DNA of 64,000 nt from Symbiodinium natans (Eukaryota; Sar; Dinophyceae; Suessiales; Symbiodiniaceae), in NCBI GenBank assembly GCA_905221605.1, contig CAJNDS010000557.1, positions 413,182-477,181 of the forward strand, written 5' to 3'. Below, piece after piece: positions 34,661-42,666 of this stretch (its first letter is position 1; each line of letters opens with the position of its first letter). Under the pieces are notes generated by a model. The model had not been told where the DNA came from and made no database searches. It saw only the letters and a list, made by a program, of their open reading frames with translations. The translations under genes and the position numbers were made by a program.

Positions 34661-36088
34661 TCACGCCCTGCTCTTTCCAGCGCCCTTGCGCCCCCCCTTC
34701 GGCTTGAAGGTGCGGGGATGCTTCGGGGCACTCTGAGGGCACGACTGTGCCCCATGCTCTTCGGACAAACATTTTGCGCATTGATGGCGCGTCCGCCCAT
34801 TCTTTGCACAGAAACCGCTGCGATCCTTCTCCACGCACTCTCCTTTCTGAAAGCCACGGCACAATTCAGCGCCTCGGCGGTTATGAGTCAAGAGGCCATC
34901 CTCGCCAACCACGTGCTGGCGAACATTGTCCTCGCGCTTGCGCTTGGCGGTGGTTGCGGAGGATGGGATGGTTCTGTCAGTGCCGGCATTCCCTGAGGTC
35001 TCTACCGCAGCGTCAGCACCCAGCACATGCGCCATCCTTTGCGTCTTGGCTAAAATGAGCAAAGCAGGTTCTTCGAGCTCTTTATGCCAAAACGATTGGT
35101 CCTTCACTAGCATCTTCCAGACGTATTCCCATGGTGTGGCAGGGTTGAACTCGTGAGTTCCTCCCGCAGCGATGGCGGCATCCATTTCCTCTTTTCCTTG
35201 GCGTCTTAGACGCTCGGCCAACTCCAATCTAGCCCGCACATCGGCTTGATAGAGCAGTGCCCAGCAGCTTCTGCCGTAACGTTCGTGATAAGACCGAATG
35301 TGATGCTCATAGCTGTCCAGTCTTGCAGGGGAGATTTGGCCGAACATGATGCATCCCGTCCTGAAGACACTGTAGCTCTCCCGCCATGCCTCGAAATCGG
35401 CAGGGCCCTGTATCTCCACCGGAATGATCTCACCCTGAGCGTTCAGCCGGATGCCTTTGAGCCTTATCTTCTTGGCCAAGCGGTGATGATAAGGTCCCCA
35501 CACAGCCATGTCAGTGTAGGGCGCCCTCCCACTCTGGAACAAAGTGTGCAGAGTGGTGAGCTGCTCGGAGCTCAGCTCCTGATCCGGGGGCGGCGCTGCC
35601 CCAATCTTCTTGGTGTAGCGGGCGTAGGCATCAGTGATTGCTTGATCGTCCAGGATGTCGACTTCCATGTCATCAGTCTGGTTTATCACAGCATTGAGCT
35701 TGACCTTCCTTTTGGGAGCGGCCGACACTGTCACAGCAGCAGCAGCTGGCGAAGCGGACGGTTGCGTGACATTCAAACCCACAACGACTCTGCATGTCCT
35801 GCCAACTAACGCGCCTTGTCCAGACTGACGAGGGGTGGGATCCTGCTGTGTAACTGCCCCTCCTGAAACCACTGGCACCTTCCACTTCTCCAAAATTTTA
35901 GAGAAATCGTCTTCGGATATCATAGCAAACACACGCGGATGATCACTCCCATCCGAGCCCAGCAGAGAACTCAAAGAGCCGGCCTGGGTGTCCTTGTCTG
36001 CAGGATCACCGGCCAAACCAGTGAATTTAATCACATCGGCCAGCGTCTTGAATGATGGCCAGTCGGCCTGCGGAGGATCAATAGTCAT
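34661..36088 (-). CDS. gag-like protein of the DIRS-order element
   Basis: 475 residues from ATG at 36088. The C-terminal part has a retroviral-type zinc knuckle CAKCLSEEHGAQSC (CX2CX4HX4C), preceded by another Cys/His cluster (CRGFQKGECVEKDRSGFC), then a Lys/Arg-rich tail. A central helical region (ARLDSYEHHIRSYHERYGRS) fits a nucleocapsid/capsid role. It should package element RNA in the cytoplasm. Frame intact; the pol frame starts 48 bp downstream. Confidence 0.8.
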   Translation of the reverse strand: MTIDPPQADWPSFKTLADVIKFTGLAGDPADKDTQAGSLSSLLGSDGSDHPRVFAMISEDDFSKILEKWKVPVVSGGAVTQQDPTPRQSGQGALVGRTCRVVVGLNVTQPSASPAAAAVTVSAAPKRKVKLNAVINQTDDMEVDILDDQAITDAYARYTKKIGAAPPPDQELSSEQLTTLHTLFQSGRAPYTDMAVWGPYHHRLAKKIRLKGIRLNAQGEIIPVEIQGPADFEAWRESYSVFRTGCIMFGQISPARLDSYEHHIRSYHERYGRSCWALLYQADVRARLELAERLRRQGKEEMDAAIAAGGTHEFNPATPWEYVWKMLVKDQSFWHKELEEPALLILAKTQRMAHVLGADAAVETSGNAGTDRTIPSSATTAKRKREDNVRQHVVGEDGLLTHNRRGAELCRGFQKGECVEKDRSGFCAKNGRTRHQCAKCLSEEHGAQSCPQSAPKHPRTFKPKGGRKGAGKSRA

Positions 36089-36285
36089 TGATTCGAACCC
36101 TGAGGCCCGAAGGCAGCACTACAGACTGGGCTTGATGGAGTGAATGCGATCGCCGCAGCTTGCCAAAGCACAACCGAATGCTTAGATAGCCAGTCCAGCA
36201 GCAGCCAATGTGAAAAACTCAGGAGGCAGTAGCTCGCCAGCAGAACATCTCCACGCAGTCAGCGCAGACGACATGCACCCTCGAA

Positions 36286-36415
36286 AGAAAAGTTCTACAG
36301 CTCAGGGTCTTGGCCGGGCCGGCCCCTGAGCCTCAACATGTTGGATGAGATCACGTCCCACCCTGCCTCCCAATGCAAAGCACTGGCATGTTACATTCAC
36401 ATATATGTTTCTTCC
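36286..36415 (-). repeat. split direct repeat A1 (130 bp)
   Basis: Upstream terminal copy of the element on its coding strand, about 200 bp before the gag start codon; probably holds the promoter. Confidence 0.9.
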
Positions 36416-37075
36416 GAACCCTGAACCCTAAACCCGAAACCCTGAACCCTAACATCTACATTGTAGGGTTGAGGCTTTTGCTGGGAAACTTACGGTGCGG
36501 TTTAGGCTGCCTTCTAGCCCACATTGAAATCCGAGGTCTGTTGCCCTCCCTCTTGCACGGACCCTGTTTTGGATGGGCTGGCTGTTCTGAATTAAGGCTT
36601 TGTAGTACTCCAGACCGTCCAAACATGTGCAAATTGAAAGCGGTGTTCATGCAGGGAAGCATCGGACATCGGAATTTAGGTCGTCGCGTTGAGCTGCTGG
36701 GTCAGCCCGGTTGAATTGATGCGCTAGCAGGCTGTCCACAAGGACTTCGCAACCGAGGCCCCTGGTAGGACAGCTCTAGCGACGTAACTGTTTCATAACC
36801 TTTCTTCAGGCTTCTCATGCGGTCAACTACCCATGCCCTTCCGCGCGAGCGAAAAGCACATGTCAAACCAAACAACCCAAACATCCCTAAACCCTGAACC
36901 CTAACCCCTAAATCCTGTGACGACGGAAGCCAGGACTTGCTTAGTGAAAACACACACACACACAAAAAAAAAAAAAAAAACAAACAATAACAGAAAGTGT
37001 CAAACTGGGGATGCTAGGTTACTGTAGGTTACTAAAGTAAAGTTATAAAGGCTTTTAGGCATGTTTAGGCAGAAT

Positions 37076-37197
37076 ACAGGGTGGGGCCCCCTAGTTATAA
37101 GTAGAGTTATAAGGGCCCTAAATTGGGTTATAAGGACCCTAAGTTAGGTTATAAGTCCCTTAACTACAGTTAGTATAGTCAGGGGGCCCCACCCTGT
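37076..37197. mobile_element. MITE-like element with 17-bp perfect inverted ends
   Basis: ACAGGGTGGGGCCCCCT at 37076-37092 and its exact reverse complement at 37181-37197. The interior repeats GTTATAAG several times. No ORF. Confidence 0.75.
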
Positions 37198-37807
37198 AGG
37201 TGAGTGAAGTAGAACAACCAACCAGCAAGGCCCGCCGCCTGGGCTCGTCGGTAAGCAGCTTTTGCGTTCCGTGGGTTTCCTGAGTCCGCGCTTTCTGATG
37301 TACTTACTTCTCCAATAACCACGGGAAAAAAAGGTTCAACTTTGTTTTTCCTACAAAAAAAGGAAGCCCTAACAGTTTAAGTTCAACTTTTGGCTAAGTA
37401 AGTGTACTGGTTCTCAGGAAGGCGCTCTAGAGAGACAAGTGCTACGAAACCATTAAAGCGAAGAACTAGTGAGGTACGAAACTGTTGTTGACCTGTTTGC
37501 TAACTCCTTGTGGCATCGAAGGCCTAAACCCTCCACCCCCAGGGCACGAGTCATTTTGCAAAAGCGCGACCTTTTTTCAACCCAAAACTCCCACCCTAAA
37601 CCCGAAAGCCCGAACCCCAAACCCTCCCGAAGCACCCCCAAAACCCTCGGCGCTACCCAACCACAGAACCCTGAACCCTGAACCCACAACCAGCGCCCCA
37701 CAAAACCCCGAACCCCGAACCCTAAACCCTGAACCCCCCCAAAAGCGCCCCAAAGAACCCTGAACCCTCGCGCCCTAAGCCTAAACCCACCTTAAAGGGC
37801 TCAAAGA

Positions 37808-37849
37808 AACCCTAAACCCTAAACCCTAAACCCTAAACCCTAAACCCTA
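37808..37849. repeat. telomere-type array at the left flank of the LTR element
   Basis: Six CCCTAAA units; the last CCCTA (37845-37849) abuts the 5' LTR and is repeated after the 3' LTR. Confidence 0.92.
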
Positions 37850-38136
37850 TGCGGAGCTGCAACTGGTATTGTAGAAAAGAGTTAGTGTTGAGAGTTGGAA
37901 GGGTTAATGAACCCGGATAACATGTTTGGCTCAAGATGGGCTTGAACAGAAAGCCACAAGTTCAAAAAGTAGTGCCTGGGTTCTTAGGGTTTGGTAAGGG
38001 TGTGGATTCCTTCCCCCTTTCCTTCCCCCCTGGGTTGCTCTTATCCGTGTTCTCGTTTGTTTCTTGGTTCGATCTGGGGAATATAGGTTCAGGGCGATTA
38101 GGGGAGTTGGTTTCCTTCCCTGGTTGTCCCCCCGTA
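37850..38136 (+). repeat. 5' long terminal repeat (287 bp)
   Basis: Identical by eye to 46412-46698. Holds CATGTTTGGCTCAAG at 37921-37935, which resembles the 3' end of the dinoflagellate spliced leader (CCATTTTGGCTCAAG) with one inserted G and one other change, directly before ATGGGC. Confidence 0.92.
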
Positions 38137-38149
38137 GGTTATGAGCCCA
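38137..38149 (+). promoter_or_regulatory. primer-binding site, tRNA-Met anticodon-arm type
   Basis: GGTTATGAGCCCA begins at the first base after the LTR. It is complementary to the anticodon stem-loop that many eukaryotic initiator and elongator Met tRNAs share. Confidence 0.72.
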
Positions 38150-38203
38150 AATTAGGTTCCCTGCGGTTAAGTGTTCTTTCAAGGTTTTTGGGATTAAGAA
38201 GCA

Positions 38204-41200
38204 ATGCCTTCTCCCAAACGATGGCTCCAGCCTTCCTCGGATGGTGGACAGAATGGTGGAGCTGGAAACGGTGCAGCTGAGTCTCTGGGTGAAAGGACGG
38301 TGCTGGAAGAGGTGATGCCTGGCGCTGAAGAACATCTGGAAGAAGCCTTGGTTGCAGAATACTCCAATGTGGGTATAAATCCCAATGTGGATATGGTTAG
38401 CAATGCTGAAGCTGAAGGACGTGCTGTTTCTGTATCGCCAAAGCCTGGTGAAAAAAGGAGCTGGGACGCGACTGGTGGTATAGACCGTGAAATGGAGGTG
38501 ACTGTTTTACGCGTGTTGCACAAACATGGGTACCAGCCGTCTACTTCGACTTCGGGCCGAATGATTGACCAAGGGTCTCAGACCAATCTGAGTGGAGAAG
38601 TGCTGCAAGCTGCCAGGAGGCCTCTGAACAAGATTAAAGGGGATCCCTCGGCGAGTTCCCTGGGTGGTGGAAGCGGTTACGAACAGAAGGGTGCGGACAG
38701 CTTTGAAGCCGCGCCAACTGCTGAATATGCCATGGGGGAAGAGGAGATCTTACAGATGGAGGCTGAAAGGTTGCGCCAGTTGTCAGAAGAAGAGGATGAG
38801 ATGCGTCAAGTCTCTGAAAGGGATGGTTTTCGGAAAGATGAGCATCTGATCGAAGCGTGCGATGGGACAACGTGGGAATGGCACTTCCACGAAGATGGGA
38901 GACAGTATTACTACTGCCTGGATACGCAGGAAAGCAAGTGGACGCTGCCGGATGTAGGGGAAAAGGTGAAAAGCGACAACGTGGTTGGGTCTCCTTCGGG
39001 CAATGGGCTGGAAGTGGAGACTGAACTGGGTCCTTCATCGACTACACCGACATCTGAGTCTACGAAGGCAATCCAGGGTAGTGTAAATAGTGTAGGTGAA
39101 AAAGATTTTTCCTCTACTATCAGGGATAGCGGTCCTAGGGCTGGTGGTGACGCCCCGACCTCGGGTTCTCCTGATGAAGAGGGGATTTCTGGAAACCGAG
39201 CAGACATCGCTGAAGCTCAACATCTGGATCGGGAAGAGATGGAGGCGCTTTCTGAGGGTGTGGCAGCGGTGGAATCGGTGGGTCCAGAAGAAAAAATGCC
39301 CAATGTGGAGATCGGAATTGTGTCGGCTGCAGAAGAGCGAGTGGTGGATGTGGTGCCTGTCGTTCAGGAAGATGGCCCTGGAGATTTGGATGACGAAGGG
39401 AAAAAGTTGTGCATTACGACTGAGGAGGTCTCTTCGTTTGGTGCCGAGAATTCTGCCATTCAAAGGGAAAAGGAAACTTCTGAAACTGCTGGAGACACGG
39501 GTGATCGGAAAGATGAGGCCTGGAGCGCCAATGAAGCGCGGGTCAACGCGCCAGATAGTACCTGGAGTGCAGAAAAAGCACGGGTTGAGGCGCATATGGT
39601 GTCACGTTCCGCGGATGACTGCAACAATGGGGCGCAGGTCTCTGTAGCAGCTGACGATGGAGGTTCACAGGTGGACGCACTGGTGCAGCCTGAAGTTAGC
39701 AGCGAGGAACGAAATGGCGAAGGCTACACCGGAGCCAATGAGGCAGCTGTGGTCAGCAACAATGGTGATTCTCTTTTGGAAACCATGGAGCCAAAGGAGC
39801 CTGCGGTGGAAGAAAATGTGCCTACCGCGGATGACCAATCCAATAGCCCTGTAGTGGAAGAAAATTTGCCTGCTGCAGAAGGTTTGAAAAAGGACTCCAA
39901 TGGTGGGTCCACTCCCAGGAAGGGAGAGGTGTTGCCATCTGAAAGCTCGCCGGAAGTCGACACCGAGCGAACTGTAACGGATGAGGCAAAGCCATTGGCT
40001 GGAAAAAAGGAAGATCCTGAGCCCTTGGAGCACAAGATGGATGATCTTGTGGGACTCACGTCGGAGCAGGACGAGCAGTGTGACCCAAAGGTGGAAATAA
40101 AGGATGTGTCAGGAGCCGATGATACGGAGATGGTTTCTGAAGGGCATGCAAAGAGAGTGCCTCGAGCGGGAGCTTTGGAATCACCTGGGGAACATTGCTA
40201 TCAGGAGGGAGATGAGATCATTGGTCTAGTGCGCTGCATCAATGGGTATGGAGCCTTTTTGGACCATGGTGATATGAATGTATTGGTTCCTGCAGAAGGG
40301 AACAATGTACATCAGTTCAAATTTGGTGATACTGTCAATGGAACAGTGAAACGAGTGGAAGATGATGGTACCATAATCTTGGACACCTTTCTGGTTTTGG
40401 AAGAGGACGAGGAGGATTCCTCTTCAACGCTGCGCAAATGGAAGGACAGCGGCTGGGGTACATGGTGGACAGGCTCATGGCAGACTGGTCAATGGTACAA
40501 AGGTTCCGATGGTCAATGGGACTGGAAGTCGGAAGAACAGCAGTCTCGCGAGTGGTTTGCCGAGTCAAAAGCATCCTCTAAGGAACAAGAGGAGGCTGAG
40601 CAGAAACAGCTCTATGGAGAAAAGATCTATCAAAATCTCCTGGAAGATGAAACAATAGATAATGACTATGTGGGCAAAATCACGGGGATGTTGCTGAGTC
40701 GTCCAATGGACGTGATTGTGGAGTGTATCGCAGATCATGCATTCCTGAACATTGAGGCTCGGAGCGCATACAACATCTTGCTAAGTGATGGTTGGAAGCC
40801 TGAGGAGACAGAACGTGCAGGTTTGGGAGAAACAACCACTTTTTCCCGGAAGCAGTACCGCAACGCGCTCTACGAACTGGCACGCAAGAAAAGGAGATTT
40901 AGTGGACCAGTCGTGGGTGAAACGGTGGCAATGTTGCTGAGCAAAGGGAAAGATGAGCTTTGGAACGAGCTGTGGTTGGATACCAAGCGATTTCTGCAAG
41001 AGCTTGATGGTGCAATCGAGGAGATGAGTAAGAGGGAAAACAGGCCAATGGAAGCCTACATGGATCCTGATCAGTACAAAAAGGCTCACACGACTCCGAA
41101 GACTGTGTCACCTGGATACAGCAAGCTGTGCAAGTTCTTCAATCAAGGGAGGTGTCGAAATGGAGATGGGTGTTCCTATGAACATCGTCGTTACGGTGAA

Positions 41201-41968
41201 GGGTGGCCTGAAGGAGAGCCAACTGAGCCAAAGAACAGCCAAAAAGCTGGTGACGAGGATGGGGACATCGGTGGCCCTCCAACTGATGAAGGTACAGTGG
41301 ATGAGGTGCAGCAGGAGCGGGAGGATTCGGCCTTCCGTGCCCAGTACAATTATGGCAAAGGGACATCAAAAGGTGAGCCTACGCTGGGTGAAACGAAGAA
41401 ACGGCTGTGTCTGTATTACAATCAAGGTGGTTGTAAATATGGGACTGCGTGCAGGTATCTCCACGACGATGACATGGCATTGGAAGGGACTTGGGAGCCT
41501 GGCAAATCTTGGGACAATGCTTCCAGGAAGGCACTAAGGGACGCGGGGTTCCACCATTGCTGTTTCGACTACTATCTCAAAGGGAGATGTCGTGTGCGAT
41601 TTGGCTGCAAGTATTCTCACGAAGAGATGTCTGAAGACCGGCTGACCCAATTGAAGCATCTGGTGAATGTGGCGAACCATGTGTCATTTCAAAGGGGAAG
41701 AGGATTGGAGATTCCCGACAGGAACGCTTTTCAACCACCGGTAAGTGGGGGAGCAGAATCTTCGTCCTCCTCGGCACCAAAAGCGCTGCAAATGACCAAT
41801 GTGTCACAAAAAGATGGTGAAAAGGGTATTCTGGATGAAGAAGAGGCTGATGAACAAAAGAATTCGGTGGCTGAGTCCACTGGTACTCTGCTTCAAGATC
41901 CAGAGGAGCCAATTGAAAATTGGATGGCGCTCGCAATAACCACCTTTGGGTGTATACCCCTCATGTAA
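38204..41968 (+). CDS. ORF1 of the LTR element: WW + S1-like + three CCCH zinc fingers
   Basis: 1254 residues from ATG 38204. Order: low-complexity acidic N-terminus; a WW domain at about 221-250 (WHFHEDGRQYYYCLDTQESK then WTLP, with two Trp 20 apart and a closing Pro); a long acidic repetitive region; an S1/cold-shock-like fold at about 664-727 (GDEIIGLVRCINGYGAFLDH ... GTVKRVEDDGTIILDTF); a Trp/Gly patch (WGTWWTGSWQTGQWYKGSDG); and three CCCH fingers of CX7CX5CX3H at about 975, 1066 and 1115. Such fingers usually bind RNA, so a nucleocapsid-like role replacing the retroviral CCHC knuckle is an inference. The stop TAA overlaps a good donor-like ATGTAAGT. The next frame (-1) is open from 41917 and looks coding. 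Confidence 0.82.
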   Translation: MPSPKRWLQPSSDGGQNGGAGNGAAESLGERTVLEEVMPGAEEHLEEALVAEYSNVGINPNVDMVSNAEAEGRAVSVSPKPGEKRSWDATGGIDREMEVTVLRVLHKHGYQPSTSTSGRMIDQGSQTNLSGEVLQAARRPLNKIKGDPSASSLGGGSGYEQKGADSFEAAPTAEYAMGEEEILQMEAERLRQLSEEEDEMRQVSERDGFRKDEHLIEACDGTTWEWHFHEDGRQYYYCLDTQESKWTLPDVGEKVKSDNVVGSPSGNGLEVETELGPSSTTPTSESTKAIQGSVNSVGEKDFSSTIRDSGPRAGGDAPTSGSPDEEGISGNRADIAEAQHLDREEMEALSEGVAAVESVGPEEKMPNVEIGIVSAAEERVVDVVPVVQEDGPGDLDDEGKKLCITTEEVSSFGAENSAIQREKETSETAGDTGDRKDEAWSANEARVNAPDSTWSAEKARVEAHMVSRSADDCNNGAQVSVAADDGGSQVDALVQPEVSSEERNGEGYTGANEAAVVSNNGDSLLETMEPKEPAVEENVPTADDQSNSPVVEENLPAAEGLKKDSNGGSTPRKGEVLPSESSPEVDTERTVTDEAKPLAGKKEDPEPLEHKMDDLVGLTSEQDEQCDPKVEIKDVSGADDTEMVSEGHAKRVPRAGALESPGEHCYQEGDEIIGLVRCINGYGAFLDHGDMNVLVPAEGNNVHQFKFGDTVNGTVKRVEDDGTIILDTFLVLEEDEEDSSSTLRKWKDSGWGTWWTGSWQTGQWYKGSDGQWDWKSEEQQSREWFAESKASSKEQEEAEQKQLYGEKIYQNLLEDETIDNDYVGKITGMLLSRPMDVIVECIADHAFLNIEARSAYNILLSDGWKPEETERAGLGETTTFSRKQYRNALYELARKKRRFSGPVVGETVAMLLSKGKDELWNELWLDTKRFLQELDGAIEEMSKRENRPMEAYMDPDQYKKAHTTPKTVSPGYSKLCKFFNQGRCRNGDGCSYEHRRYGEGWPEGEPTEPKNSQKAGDEDGDIGGPPTDEGTVDEVQQEREDSAFRAQYNYGKGTSKGEPTLGETKKRLCLYYNQGGCKYGTACRYLHDDDMALEGTWEPGKSWDNASRKALRDAGFHHCCFDYYLKGRCRVRFGCKYSHEEMSEDRLTQLKHLVNVANHVSFQRGRGLEIPDRNAFQPPVSGGAESSSSSAPKALQMTNVSQKDGEKGILDEEEADEQKNSVAESTGTLLQDPEEPIENWMALAITTFGCIPLM

Positions 41969-42666
41969 GTGAGGTGATGATTACTCTTGGTGTGAGCACC
42001 GTGTCGGACCTGCAGGAGTTCATCTTTGTGGAGGATCTGCTTGAAAAAGGGATCAACAAGGTGACAGCATGCAAAATCCTACGATTGGTGGGAGGCGTCC
42101 GATATCGTCCGGAGGGACCAGAAAAAGCAGTCCCTTCCGATGCATCTGTACGGGTACAACAATCTTCTGGAAGCAAGGAAGCTGGAAGAGCGGCGGTGAG
42201 AACCCTCACTCAGATGCGTGAAGCTGAAGGCTCCGGTGCAAAAACGATGCCGAGAGGCTCCTATAGGGAGCTTTTTGATAAGGTCAAGTACCGTGACGCT
42301 TGGACGCTTGCGCAGAGGTCTCCACTGTGCGTACAGAAGCTGAAATTGGTGGGAGTTGGAATGCCACCGGTGAACCCACCAACAAAAAAGTATCGGTCAA
42401 TATCAAACCCTGTGAAAAGGGGAAGGCCCTTGCTGGACAAAAAACAGGTGCGACAGGTGCCACGCTCTCGTTCACAGCGACGAGCGCAACCGGCGGAAGT
42501 GGTGGAGAAACCAAAACCACTGGAACTGAAGCCTCGTGGTGGGTTGTCGATACGAGAGCGTGGGCAGATGTGGTGGACGATGATGATCAGGCGGAGGCTT
42601 TGGTTTCTTATGCCGATTCCTCAAGCGATTCAAGCGAGGAAGAGACCAATGCTGTGCAACGCATGA
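41917..42666 (+). CDS. linking frame of the LTR element, SAM-like helical segment
   Basis: Open in the -1 frame relative to ORF1, overlapping its last 52 bp, and open until 42666, overlapping ORF2. It contains LGVSTVSDLQEFIFVEDLLE and GINKVTACKILRLV, which resemble a SAM-type helical domain, so it is probably translated as part of a longer protein. No convincing own ATG at its start. Either two -1 frameshifts (or lost bases) join ORF1, this segment and ORF2, or an intron is present. A canonical heptamer slip site was not found. Confidence 0.5.
   Translation, partial: KLDGARNNHLWVYTPHVSEVMITLGVSTVSDLQEFIFVEDLLEKGINKVTACKILRLVGGVRYRPEGPEKAVPSDASVRVQQSSGSKEAGRAAVRTLTQMREAEGSGAKTMPRGSYRELFDKVKYRDAWTLAQRSPLCVQKLKLVGVGMPPVNPPTKKYRSISNPVKRGRPLLDKKQVRQVPRSRSQRRAQPAEVVEKPKPLELKPRGGLSIRERGQMWWTMMIRRRLWFLMPIPQAIQARKRPMLCNA

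Larger units (their letters stand above)
28847..36415 (-). mobile_element. DIRS-order tyrosine-recombinase retrotransposon with split direct repeats
   Basis: Read on the minus strand: A1 (36415-36286), gag, methyltransferase-like/RT/RNase H, tyrosine recombinase, B1 (29329-29162), A2 (29161-29032), a 17-bp spacer, B2 (29014-28847). A copies are 130 bp, B copies 168 bp, and by eye each pair is identical. A1-ORFs-B1A2B2 is the split-direct-repeat layout of PAT- and Ngaro-type elements of the DIRS order. The right flank continues as CCTGAACCCTAAACCC and the left flank is CCCTAAACCCT, so it sits in telomere-type sequence. No target-site duplication is evident, as expected for recombinase-mediated insertion. 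Confidence 0.88.

Noticed and set aside
41965-42317. GT-AG intron joining ORF1 to ORF2 of the LTR element
   Set aside because: GTAAGT at 41965 is a fine donor, but the tested acceptors near 42315 lead to a stop or back to the linker frame, and the skipped linker looks coding.
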